Assembly (NCBI GenBank): GCA_001312405.1
Contig: BBDR01000008.1
Location: forward strand, 1-64,000
Reading direction: 5' to 3'
Source: Clostridium sp. NkU-1
GTDB lineage: Bacteria; Bacillota_A; Clostridia; Lachnospirales; Lachnospiraceae
Length of the DNA stretch: 64,000 bases
Below, piece by piece: positions 30,360 through 38,757 of this stretch (position 1 is its first letter; every line of letters starts with the position of its first letter). The translations under genes were made by a program, and so were the position numbers. Below the pieces are notes generated by a model. It saw only the letters and a program-made list of their open reading frames with translations. It did no database searches and had not been told where the DNA came from.

Positions 30360-30412
30360 GGGCGAATGCCCGTGAGCGGGTGAATCCGCAGGACTCACCC
30401 GCCGCGCTGCGG
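30360..30412. other. GC-rich cluster of three hairpins
   Basis: GGGCGAATGCCC (30360-30371), GCGGGTGA / TCACCCGC (30376-30402) and CCGCGCTGCGG (30402-30412) occur back to back, far more GC-rich than the surroundings. It lies between the divergent spmB and ArsC-like genes. No T tract follows. Confidence 0.6.
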
Positions 30413-30446
30413 ACTTACGCTATTAACCGAAAGGAGATGTACAGAT

Positions 30447-30807
30447 ATGAACATTTTATTTTTACAATATCCTCCCTGCAGTACCTGCAAAAATGCAAAA
30501 AAAGTGGTTGGATGCCCATGAAATAGCATATGACTCCAGAAATATTAAAGAAGAGAATCCAAACGCCACAGAGCTTGCAGACTGGATCAAAAAAAGCGGC
30601 CTTCCCATGAAGCGGTTCTTTAATACCAGCGGGATCCTCTACAAGGAAAAGAATTTAAAAGAGCTTTTGCCCGGCATGAGTGAAAAAGAGCAGATCGAGC
30701 TTCTGGCGACTGATGGAATGCTGGTAAAACGTCCCTTAATCATTGGCAAAGATTTCGTACTGGTTGGCTTTAAGGAAAAGGAATGGGAAGCAGCATTGCT
30801 CCGGTAA
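30447..30807 (+). CDS. ArsC/Spx family protein (frameshifted)
   Basis: About 120 residues with the thioredoxin-like ArsC fold. The active-site-like PPCSTCKNAKKW (CxxC) is at the N-terminus, and RFFNTSG, KEKNLKELLP and KRPLIIG follow. The CxxC with RPLIIG resembles Spx/YffB-like proteins more than detoxifying arsenate reductases; no ars genes are nearby. A7 at 30497-30503 shifts the frame right after the CxxC; six A restore it. AAAGGAG is upstream of the ATG at 30447. A strong terminator follows. Confidence 0.85.
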
Positions 30808-30849
30808 TCCTTATCCCATGAACAGATTTTTCCCATGGTTAAACATACA

Positions 30850-30894
30850 AAATACCCGGCGGGATTCAGGATTGTCTCCTTTCCGCCGGGTATT
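30850..30894. terminator. Bidirectional-type terminator hairpin
   Basis: AATACCCGGCGG pairs with CCGCCGGGTATT, 12 bp perfect, between the convergent ArsC-like gene and the membrane protein gene. T tracts are weak on both sides. Confidence 0.7.
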
Positions 30895-30907
30895 CTGCCA
30901 TAAAATT

Positions 30908-31396
30908 TCACCGTTCCATTTTATGGGGTATGTTATGAATCATTAAAACCGTGATCCCAAGATGTTCTTTCAATTCTTCATTTGCATTTGACATCTTGTC
31001 CTCTTTTAGTACCTCATTTCCGTTATTACTGGTATTCTGGTCTTTTAAGCGGTACTCATGGGCCTTCTTTGCCGATGCACCGATTGAGGAGGCAGCCAGT
31101 ATGATCAGGACTACCATTACAATAAGAAGCGGCTTTTGCAGGGAGCTTACAAATCTGTGGCCGTAATACATCACCCTCAGCTGCTTTCTTACCAATGTTT
31201 CCGCCCCCCGCCGGTTAAGCTCCGCCATAATCTTCTGAAATTCGCCGGGAGGAGGGGAGGGAGGCTCAGGTGTTAATTCCGGATGCTCCTGCATATAATC
31301 AAGCAGATGGGCTTCTAATTTTTCCTGGGGCGATACATAAAATTTCATCCGTTTTAAAATAGAATATTTTTTTCCATGGTTTCTCTCCTTCTCCAC
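30908..31396 (-). CDS. Uncharacterised single-span membrane protein
   Basis: 162 residues: a basic N-terminal half with a Pro-rich patch (PEPPSPPPGEF), one strong membrane segment at about 92-108 (LLIVMVVLIILAASSIG), then a polar exterior tail. It has the topology of an anti-sigma factor but no zinc-binding motif, and the ECF sigma gene at 32591 lies beyond murG on the same strand. The GTG start at 31396 is used because the ATG further in is out of frame; an A7 run at the start makes the first residues uncertain. It is divergent from murG. Confidence 0.55.
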   Translation of the reverse strand: MEKERNHGKKYSILKRMKFYVSPQEKLEAHLLDYMQEHPELTPEPPSPPPGEFQKIMAELNRRGAETLVRKQLRVMYYGHRFVSSLQKPLLIVMVVLIILAASSIGASAKKAHEYRLKDQNTSNNGNEVLKEDKMSNANEELKEHLGITVLMIHNIPHKMER

Positions 31397-31446
31397 GTTA
31401 CACCTCTTAAATACAAGTTATCCTTAAGTTCCCACAAGCTTTGGGG

Positions 31447-31477
31447 TTGACTTTTTATCGCTAACGTTTACTATAAT
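31447..31477 (+). promoter_or_regulatory. Promoter for murG
   Basis: TTGACT (31447-31452) and TATAAT (31472-31477) are separated by 19 bp, 30 bp upstream of the murG ATG. Confidence 0.6.
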
Positions 31478-31506
31478 AGTATATCGAATTTGGGAGGCAA
31501 CGCTTT

Positions 31507-32574
31507 ATGAAAAAAATCATCTTAACTGGCGGCGGTACAGCCGGCCATGTTACCCCGAACCTGGCTTTAATTCCCTCTTTAAAAGAGCGGAATTACGATA
31601 TTCACTATATAGGATCATACCAGGGAATCGAAAGTCAGCTCGTTAAAAGAGCCGGCATCCCCTATGACGGCATTTCTTCCGGTAAATTCCGTCGGTATTT
31701 TGACTTAAAAAACTTCTCTGATCCCTTCCGCGTATTAAAAGGATATTGGGAAGCATTGAAACTGATAAAAAATTACAAGCCGGATGTGGTTTTCTCAAAA
31801 GGAGGCTTTGTGGCCGTTCCCGTGGTAATGGCAGCCAAACACTGCAAGGTACCTGTTATTATCCATGAATCAGATATGACTCCAGGGCTTGCCAACAGGC
31901 TTTGTATTCCGTCTGCTGTAAAAGTATGCTGCAATTTTCCGGAAACCCTTCCTTATCTTCCAAAAGATAAAGCCGTACTCACAGGCTCTCCCATACGGAA
32001 AGAGCTTTTAAAAGGGGATCGCATGACAGGATTAAAATATGCAAAGTTATCTGCAAACCGGCCAGTTATCCTGATCATCGGCGGAAGTCTTGGTTCCGTA
32101 ACGGTCAATACCGCCTTACGGGGAATTCTCCCGAAACTGCTTAAAAATTATCAGGTGATACATATCTGCGGAAAAGGCAATCTGGATGAAAGCCTGATCG
32201 GAACGGAAGGATATGTACAATACGAATATGTAGACGCCCCTTTAAAACATCTTTTTGCTGCTGCTGATCTTATGATCTCAAGAGCCGGAGCCAATTCCAT
32301 CTGTGAAATTCTCGCACTTAGAAAACCAAATATTCTGATTCCTCTTTCCGCTGCCGCCAGCAGGGGAGATCAGATTTTAAATGCCAGATCCTTCGCAAAG
32401 CAGGGCTTCAGCTCCCTTCTGGAGGAGGAAAACCTAACCGGAGATTCTCTCTTACAGACAATCACCGAAACATTTGCCAACCGGCAGGCTTTTATCTCAA
32501 AAATGGAGCAAAGTGAATTATACAATGCGGTTGATACCATCATTGATATGATCGAATCCCTGGTTCAGAATTGA
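31507..32574 (+). CDS. murG: UDP-GlcNAc:lipid I N-acetylglucosaminyltransferase MurG
   Basis: 355 residues, intact. MurG adds GlcNAc to lipid I at the inner membrane face to make lipid II. Motifs are TGGGTAGHVTPNL at the N-terminus, the GGFVAVPVVMAA segment, HESDMTPGLANR, IGGSLGS at the start of the C-terminal domain and ISRAGANSICEILAL in the donor site. GGGAGG precedes the ATG. It stands alone, away from a division/cell-wall cluster, so it may be the second MurG-like copy seen in some clostridia. Confidence 0.93.
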   Translation: MKKIILTGGGTAGHVTPNLALIPSLKERNYDIHYIGSYQGIESQLVKRAGIPYDGISSGKFRRYFDLKNFSDPFRVLKGYWEALKLIKNYKPDVVFSKGGFVAVPVVMAAKHCKVPVIIHESDMTPGLANRLCIPSAVKVCCNFPETLPYLPKDKAVLTGSPIRKELLKGDRMTGLKYAKLSANRPVILIIGGSLGSVTVNTALRGILPKLLKNYQVIHICGKGNLDESLIGTEGYVQYEYVDAPLKHLFAAADLMISRAGANSICEILALRKPNILIPLSAAASRGDQILNARSFAKQGFSSLLEEENLTGDSLLQTITETFANRQAFISKMEQSELYNAVDTIIDMIESLVQN

Positions 32575-32590
32575 CCTTTACACATGAAAA

Positions 32591-33121
32591 TTAGGACCGA
32601 GGATCTTTTTTTAAGCAAACTCTTGTACGATATATCCGGGAGCGGCAAACCGTTCCCGGAATTTTTAGGATTTCGCAAATCTCAGGAATGGTCAGCTGTT
32701 CCAGAAAATAAAGAACAGCCATTTCCTTCCACTCTTCTCTCATATTGGAAATCTCCCTGGTTATCCTTAAAAGAGCTTCTTCTCCAAGGATCACATCCAG
32801 TGGATCAGTGACCACATATCTCGTAAGCATCGCTACCTCATTGACCGCATCTCCTTCATCCAGGCTCACTTTTTCATAATGGCCGTTTTTACGGAGGCAG
32901 TCAATGGATTTACGTTTTAAAATCTTAATCAGCATGCCTTTCTTTCGCGTATCTGTCCATGATAATGAATAATTCTCAAAATATGAAATAAAAGTTTCCT
33001 GCACCACATCGTCAAGTTCCATGTCTGGCACATTGAGTGTTTTCGCTATCCTGCGGAGCAGTCCCTGATATTCTCCGTATATAGACTGCAGCAGCAAATT
33101 TTCATCTTCATGTATGCTCAT
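32591..33121 (-). CDS. ECF-type RNA polymerase sigma factor
   Basis: 176 residues. Region 2 shows LQSIYGEYQGLLRRIAK and ELDDVVQETFISYFENY; region 4 shows EWKEMAVLYFLEQLTIPEICEILKIPGTVCRSRIYRTR. The ATG overlaps the stop of the upstream HIT gene (ATGA), so the two are translationally coupled. A T7 run near the 3' end (about 32606-32612) makes the last five residues uncertain. No anti-sigma gene follows directly; murG is convergent. Confidence 0.85.
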   Translation of the reverse strand: MSIHEDENLLLQSIYGEYQGLLRRIAKTLNVPDMELDDVVQETFISYFENYSLSWTDTRKKGMLIKILKRKSIDCLRKNGHYEKVSLDEGDAVNEVAMLTRYVVTDPLDVILGEEALLRITREISNMREEWKEMAVLYFLEQLTIPEICEILKIPGTVCRSRIYRTRVCLKKDPRS

Positions 33122-33555
33122 TGATTATGTCCCTCTGATTGCAGGGCGCTCCTTATAGCCGCTCCTGTCTGTGTCAATTCTTCCGGATTTGCCTCGCTTT
33201 GCACCCATGAAACCATAACAGGGCCGTCTTCATAACGAGGAATCAAATGCACATGAAAATGAAAAACTGTCTGTCCTGCTTCTTTCCCATTATTCTGCAC
33301 AACGTTAAATCCGGCACATCCTAATGAGTTTTTCATGGCGTTTCCTATTTTAGCCGCTAATGGGAGGACCTTTTTTTGCCGTTTCTTCATCCAGCTCACA
33401 GATATCTTTGTAATGCTGTTTTGGAAGAATCAAGCATGGCCTCTGGAAGCTGGCCCTAAATCCAGGATCACACAAAAGGTGTCATCCTCGTATATCGTTT
33501 CAGAAGGTATCACACCATTTGCAATCTTGCAGAAAATGCAACTATCTTCCCTCAC
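33118..33555 (-). CDS. HIT family protein (frameshifted)
   Basis: About 146 residues. The N-terminus CIFCKIANG and the histidine triad HFHVHLIPR place it in the Hint branch of HIT hydrolases (adenosine phosphoramidase-like). The GTG start at 33555 has AAGGAGG seven bases upstream. Two lesions: one base missing near 33443 (His-Ala-Leu-Ile) and T7 at 33371-33377 (six expected). It is coupled to the downstream sigma factor gene by ATGA overlap; rhomboid lies just upstream. Confidence 0.88.
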
Positions 33556-33578
33556 TTGCTCACCTCCTTCCAATTATA

Positions 33579-34199
33579 TTATCCCCATATTTCCATATCC
33601 TGACGTCTTCTCGGCCTGCGGTAAAGGAGAATGCCCATAACAATGCCTGTAAACAGACCGCCAATATGGGCTGCATTATCTACGCCTGTGCTGGTAAAAC
33701 CAAAATACAGGGAGCATGCAATCACAACTGCCAGCTGTCTGACACTTAAGTCCTCCAGCCGGCCGCGGTTGATAAGTACCGCATATAAAAGGCCTCCGAT
33801 CACGCCAAAAATAGCGCCTGACGCCCCTGCCGAGACTACAGTCCGGTATTCTCCAAGGTTCACGATCATGGACACCACATTGGCGCCCACTCCGCAAAGC
33901 AGATAGAAAAACAGGTATTTTATATGGCCCAATGCTCTTTCCAGATTATCACCCAGGATAAACAGAATGAGCATGTTATTCATAATGTGGTTAATTCCAA
34001 AATGCATAAAAACAGAAGTGAGCAGCCGGAAATACTCTCCTCCCTCTAACACAAGCGGAGCATACATCGCTCCATGCGCCACCATAAACTGCGTATTTTC
34101 CGTAGAGCCTGTCAGCTCCAGATATAGGAAATAGATGACATTTATTGCGATTAAACCAACGTTTACAAATGCCTTCTTACGCCTGTACAAGTCTTTCAT
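33579..34199 (-). CDS. Rhomboid family intramembrane serine protease
   Basis: 206 residues, intact, with six hydrophobic segments. The catalytic dyad is Ser in AGASGAIFG (about residue 127) and His in DNAAHIGGLFTG (about 182); the oxyanion-side motif FGINHIMNNM is at about 67-76. The protease cleaves membrane-anchored proteins. It starts a short minus-strand group with HIT and sigma. No target can be named. Confidence 0.92.
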   Translation of the reverse strand: MKDLYRRKKAFVNVGLIAINVIYFLYLELTGSTENTQFMVAHGAMYAPLVLEGGEYFRLLTSVFMHFGINHIMNNMLILFILGDNLERALGHIKYLFFYLLCGVGANVVSMIVNLGEYRTVVSAGASGAIFGVIGGLLYAVLINRGRLEDLSVRQLAVVIACSLYFGFTSTGVDNAAHIGGLFTGIVMGILLYRRPRRRQDMEIWG

Positions 34200-34252
34200 T
34201 GCCGCTCTCCTTGATAAATATTATGCTTATTTTAACACAGCCTGACATATTA

Positions 34253-34310
34253 TGTAAATATAAACGCGAAATTTGCGGTAAAAACTTCACCATTTCACTC
34301 CTGCCTGAAA
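34253..34310 (-). pseudogene. Echo of the FHA gene 3' end
   Basis: On the minus strand a short frame reads EVFTANFAFIFT and a stop, against EVFIANFPFIFT and a stop at the end of the FHA gene at 38758. Over 39 bases the two loci differ at about five positions. The similarity fades upstream. It is a fragment of a duplicated gene, not an expressed gene. Confidence 0.5.
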
Positions 34311-34353
34311 ATTCATCCGTTAAAAGTCCGGACGGCAGTTTCTAAAAAGCTTC

Positions 34354-34387
34354 TTAAGAACCCTCCCTGTCAGGCAAGGGTTCTTAA
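34354..34387 (-). terminator. Hairpin of terminator type without an obvious gene
   Basis: TTAAGAACCCT pairs with AGGGTTCTTAA (11 bp perfect). On the minus strand it is followed by AGCTTTTTAG. No minus-strand gene ends here, so it may be a relic linked to the FHA echo. Confidence 0.4.
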
Positions 34388-34440
34388 AGGAGCCGGAATC
34401 CTAAAAAAAAGCAGGAAAAAACATTGAAAAGCGAAAAAAA

Positions 34441-34514
34441 TTTGCGAAGCATTCGCATATTAGCTTGACAACCTTTCAATTCCGCAGTACACTTATTTGC
34501 AAATAATTCGCAAA
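34441..34514 (+). promoter_or_regulatory. Zinc operon promoter with two palindromic operators
   Basis: Promoter: TTGACA (34465-34470), 17 bp, TACACT (34488-34493). Two related palindromes flank it: TTTGCGAA-GCA-TTCGCATA (34441-34459) and TTTGCAAA-TAA-TTCGCAAA (34496-34514). Their shared half-site, spacing and placement on either side of the promoter suggest binding by the Fur-family protein encoded next. Confidence 0.65.
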
Positions 34515-34530
34515 TTAGGAAGTGATCCCT

Positions 34531-34918
34531 TTGGCCAACTATATGACAGCACAAAGAAAACAGCTTTTCGCATTTTTGCAGGAAAACCCTGACAGGCAAT
34601 TTTCCGCAAAACAAATTGCAGACAGCCTTTCCGGTTCTTCGGTCAGTTTAAGTGCGGTGTACCGTAATCTCACTTATCTGCAGGAAAAAGGCTGATCAAC
34701 CGCTTTACAAAAGAAGGAAGCCGGGAGATTTTTATCAGTATATTCATTCAGAAGACTGCCGTAATTGTATTCATATGAACTGCATAAAATGCGGAAGAAC
34801 ATTTCATATGAATGCTCACATTGCGGACAGAATGCTGGAAGACATTTTAAGAATGGATGGATTCCAGATCAGAAAAGAGAAATCCGTGCTTTACGGGATC
34901 TGCAAAAACTGTATCTGA
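34531..34918 (+). CDS. zur: Fur family regulator, probable Zur (frameshifted)
   Basis: About 130 residues. The winged helix has KQIADSLSGSSVSLSAVYRNLTYLQEKG, and the C-terminal dimer domain has HMNCIKCGRTFHM and YGICKNC, giving the structural zinc CxxC pairs. Assignment to zinc is based on the downstream zinc transporter. The TTG at 34531 is chosen because AGGAAGTG lies six bases upstream. Two bases are missing, one after Glu-Lys-Gly near 34693 and one in the T run near 34734. It heads the operon and probably represses it when zinc is plentiful. Confidence 0.85.
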
Positions 34919-34948
34919 TGTGCCCATCGTTTTAAAGGAGGAAGAGAC

Positions 34949-35248
34949 ATGGCAAAAAACAAAAAACTTCTTGCCGGGTTTATCACCCTGGCGGTTCTTT
35001 TTATGCTGCTCTTTTCCGTATTTTTTTATTACTGCTGAGACCCGCCATAACTGCATAGGCGAAAACTGTCCCATCTGTCTTGAAGTTCAGGCCTGCGTCC
35101 AGGCGCTGAATACTCTTGGAACAGGTCTTGCGTCTGCTGTTGCCGTATTCGCGGCAGCTCACTTTTTTTGTAATCTTAGTGATTCCGGTATTTCACCGCA
35201 ACCCTTCACACACTTTGGTTTCTCTTAAGGTAAAGCTGACGAATTGAA
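34949..35248 (+). CDS. Small membrane protein with Cys-rich loop in the zinc operon (frameshifted)
   Basis: 99 residues after correction of two T7 runs (35021-35027 and 35163-35169). It has one membrane segment at about 8-28, a cysteine-containing loop (HNCIGENCPICLEVQAC), and a second apolar segment at about 55-80. The His plus four Cys between two membrane spans could bind zinc outside the membrane. It lies between zur and the zinc-binding protein. I know no characterised homologue; a role as zinc carrier or sensor is inference. GGAGGAAG lies before the ATG. Confidence 0.6.
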
Positions 35249-35365
35249 TATTGACTTTCACAAGGGAGTATTTTGCCCATTTGGGGGCAGAAAGCGATTG
35301 ATCAATGCTTCCTTATATTCTTATGCCCATTTTTAATCATCAATATTTATCCGGAGGTTTTAATA

Positions 35366-36353
35366 GTGAAAAAATTAATCGCCTGCCTGTCAGCAGGACT
35401 TATGATAATGGGAGCACTTACTGCCTGCTCCAGCACAAATGCAACAACAAAGACCAGCAATAACAATAAGCTAAGCGTGGTATGCACAATTTTCCCGGAA
35501 TACGATTGGGTGAAAGAAATTCTCGGCAGCCATGGCAACAATGGGGAAATCACCATGCTTATGGATAACGGCGTGGACTTACACAGCTATCAGCCGACAG
35601 CGGATGATATCATCAAAATCTCAAACTGCGATATGTTTATCTATGTGGGCGGCGAATCCGACTACTGGGTCAAGGATGCCTTAAAGGAAGCCAAAAACAA
35701 AGATATGGTCGTGGTCAATCTCCTGGAAGTTCTGGGCGACACGGTCAAAGAGGAAGAAGTCGTTGAAGGAATGGAATCAGAAGAAGAAACCCAGGAGAAC
35801 AGCGAAGAAGGCCCGGAATATGACGAGCACGTCTGGCTGTCACTGAAAAATGCTAAAATCTTAAGTAATTATATTGCATCAAAGCTGGGCGAAATCGACA
35901 GTGCAAACGCTGCAGATTATTCTGCAAACGCCGATGCCTATGAAAAAAAGCTGAATCAATTGGATGAAAGCTACCAGCAGACGGTAAACTCTGCAAAACA
36001 GAATGCAGTGCTGTTTGGGGACCGTTTCCCCTTCCGCTATCTGATAGATGATTACGGACTTACCTATTATGCCGCTTTTGTGGGCTGCTCGGCTGAAACA
36101 GAAGCAAGCTTTGAGACCATTGCCTTTCTTTCAAAAAAAGGTTGATGAATTAGGACTTAACACTGTGCTGACCATAGAAGGCACTAAGCATAAAATCGCC
36201 GAAACCATCGCCCAAAACACCAAGGACAAAAATCAGACAATACGTTCCATGGATTCCATGCAATCTACCACCTCAAAGGATGCAGAAAGTGGTGCCACCT
36301 ATCTTTCCATTATGCAGGCGAATCTGGAAGTGCTGAAAGATGCATTAAATTAA
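35366..36353 (+). CDS. znuA: Zinc ABC transporter substrate-binding lipoprotein (frameshifted)
   Basis: A TroA-like (cluster A-I) metal-binding lipoprotein of about 328 residues. The signal has a GALTACSS lipobox; the metal ligands are in DLHSYQP and DEHVWLS, each contributing a His, with an acidic Glu-rich loop between (about 135-155) typical of zinc-binding ZnuA/AdcA. The GTG at 35366 is used because GGAGG lies eight bases upstream. A7 at 36133-36139 shifts the frame; six A restore Ser-Lys-Lys-Val-Asp. It is followed within 15 bp by the ATPase gene. Confidence 0.92.
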
Positions 36354-36367
36354 TAGGAGGAATTAAA

Positions 36368-37079
36368 GTGGCACAGCTTACATGCAACAACTTAAACATT
36401 GGGTATGACGGTAAAACTGTCCTTAAAGGACTTAACTTTTCCGTAAACAGCGGAGATTATCTCTGTATTGTGGGAGAAAACGGCTCCGGTAAAAGCACGC
36501 TCATGAAAACCATCCTGCACCTTCTGACTCCCCTTGAAGGAAGTATTGTCATAGAAAACAGCCTGCAGCCGGGAGGGATGGGATATCTGCCACAGCAGAC
36601 AGTCGTGCAAAAGGATTTTCCGGCTTCAGTCGGGGAAATCGTCTTATCCGGCTGCTTAAACCGATGCGGGCTGCGTCCCTATTACAACCGGGAAGAAAAA
36701 CAGCTTTCCCGTGAAAACATGGAGAAAATGGGAATCTCTCATTTATCCAGACAGTGTTACAGGGAATTGTCCGGAGGCCAGCAGCAGCGGGTTCTGCTGG
36801 CCCGGGCGCTGTGCGCTGCCGGAAAAATTCTTCTGCTTGACGAGCCTGTTTCAGGTCTTGATCCAAAGGCCACTGCCGAGATGTATGAACTTATCCGCAA
36901 ACTAAATGAGGAAGGCATCACCATTATTATGATATCTCATGATATCAGCGCCGCCGTAAACTATGCAAGCCATATCCTTCACTTGGGAAATCCTTATTTT
37001 TTTCGGGACAAAGGACGAGTACTTAAGCACCAGCATTGGTAAAGGATTTTCAACTCAGGACGGAGGCGAAGAAGCATGA
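36368..37079 (+). CDS. znuC: Zinc ABC transporter ATP-binding protein (frameshifted at 3' end)
   Basis: About 236 residues. Walker A is GENGSGKST, the signature is LSGGQQQR, Walker B is ILLLDEP, and the switch His is in ISHDIS. AGGAGGAAT precedes the ATG-like GTG/ATG start. T7 at 36997-37003 changes the last residues; six T let the frame run to a TGA that overlaps the permease ATG (ATGA), a normal operon arrangement. Confidence 0.93.
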
Positions 37080-37931
37080 GTGTATTAATTGAAAAATTAG
37101 CCTTGTATTTTGAATATCCTTTTGTGCGTTATGCACTGATTGTAGGAATATTGATCGCTCTCTGTTCCTCTCTGCTGGGTGTCACACTGGTGTTAAAGCG
37201 GTTTTCCTTTATCGGCGACGGACTTTCCCATGTTGCCTTTGGAGGGATTGCAATTGCAACGGTGATGAAGCTGTCCAATCAGATGCTGCTCATTTTGCCG
37301 GTCACGATTGTATGTGCAATTCTTCTGCTTCGCACCGGACAAAATGCAAAAATCAAGGGCGATGCAGCTGTGGCAATGATTTCCGTTGGTGCTCTGGCCC
37401 TGGGCTACCTGCTCATGAATATATTTTCCACCTCAGCCAACCTGGCAGGAGACGTATGCAGCACCCTGTTTGGCTCAACCTCTATTCTGACGCTGACAAA
37501 AACGGAGGTATGGCTTTGCGCCGCCCTTTCAGTTGTCGTTATAGCTGTATTTCTTCTTTTTTTACCATAAGATATTTGCGGTTACCTTTGATGAAGACTT
37601 TGCAAAAGCCACCGGCACGAAAGCGGACCAATACAACCTGCTGATCGCTGTCATCACAGCCATTATTATTGTACTTGCCATGAATCTGGTAGGCTCACTG
37701 CTGATCTCCGCTTTGGTCATCTTTCCGGCGCTCTCGGCAATGCGTTTATTTAAAAACTTTAAGTCAGTGATCCTTTGTTCTGCAATCCTCTCCGTTTTCT
37801 GCGCCGTGCTGGGAATTCTAACGTCCATTCTGGCCGGAACACCGGTGGGCTCGACCATTGTTGCCGTTGATATCGCCGCCTTTGCCATATGCTCCCTCAT
37901 TGGTTGGATCTGGGGAGGTGTCAGAGGATGA
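37076..37931 (+). CDS. znuB: Zinc ABC transporter permease (frameshifted)
   Basis: About 284 residues with eight or nine membrane segments, ABC-3 family. Recognisable are RFSFIGDGLSHVAFGGIA at about 45-62, KGDAAVAMISVGALALG, and the C-terminal AMNLVGSLLISALVIFPA. T7 at 37557-37563 splits the gene; six T continue as Leu-Phe-Tyr-His-Lys. It is coupled to znuC upstream and to the lipoprotein gene downstream by ATGA overlaps. Confidence 0.93.
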
Positions 37932-38561
37932 AACGCAGCTTTTTAATGATTCTGTTGCTTTTAATGGTGAACCTGGCATTAACAGGCTGCGGGAAGAACG
38001 CCGGTACTGTTCCCGGTCCGTCGCTGCCGCAAGGAGATAGGACAGACTCCGGTCAATATGGCGCCGCAGGCTCTGAACAAAACGAACCAGAGAGTGCTGA
38101 AGACTTTGACATCAATTCTTATCCTTCTGATTCCTTTGAGCCAGCCACGGAGCAATTCCAGGAGGAGTCATCCGGTTCACTTAAGGATTATCCGGCTGAC
38201 TCTACGAATAACACAGGTTTTGATATTGATCTGACGAAATTAAGCAGCACCATGGTTTTTTTCCGAGGTATACAATATAATGATATCGCCGGAAGAATAT
38301 GTGGGAAAAACAATTAAAGCCGAAGGGATATTCCAGGTATACCAGGATTCGAAAAATAAGAACTTTTATGCCTTGGTAATCGCGGATGCCACTGCCTGCT
38401 GTCAGCAAGGGCTGGAATTAATCTGGAACGGGGATCATACTTATCCGGATGATTATCCGGAAGAAGAAAGCGAAATAGAAATAACAGGTGTGTTTCAAAG
38501 CTATGTAGAAGAAGGCAACACGTATTATTATGTGCTGGTAAACGATGTTAAGGCGGTATAG
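37928..38561 (+). CDS. Accessory lipoprotein of the zinc operon (frameshifted)
   Basis: About 210 residues. A lipobox (LTGCGK) is followed by a disordered Ser/Glu/Asp-rich linker (about 25-95). The C-terminal domain (about 100-210) has MISPEEYVGKTIKAEGIFQVY, DATACCQQGLEL and ITGVFQSYVEEG, a beta-barrel (OB-like) pattern with an adjacent Cys pair. T7 at 38256-38262 separates the linker and domain; six T restore the frame. The ATG overlaps the znuB stop and the gene ends in the operon terminator. A role in capturing or handing over zinc is inference from position. Confidence 0.7.
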
Positions 38562-38588
38562 GATATCATTCCCATACCGCCTTTATTA
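38550..38588 (+). terminator. Terminator of the zinc operon
   Basis: AAGGCGGTAT pairs with ATACCGCCTT, followed by TATT. The left arm lies in the last codons of the lipoprotein gene. Confidence 0.75.
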
Positions 38589-38757
38589 ACTGCCATAATT
38601 GTTTCTTTGCTCTTGACCCTTGGCTGGTATATGAGGTTCCTCTGCTCTTTCCTATAGAACATGGCACCTGCAGATTGTACCACCTGTAGATCGTGCTACT
38701 AGCACACCAGTATAAAAAACGGCCGGTGCTGCTTAAAATTTGGAGATAAGTTTTATC

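Noticed and set aside
34253..34291. Third zinc-regulator operator (CGCGAAATTTGCGG)
   Set aside because: It looks palindromic, but lies within the stretch that matches the FHA gene end, lacks the 8-3-8 spacing, and is 170 bp from the promoter.
38640..38757. Regulatory RNA between the zinc and Tad operons
   Set aside because: There is a short GAGATAA/TTATCTC hairpin at the FHA stop, but no promoter, and the T tract is displaced; too little to call.
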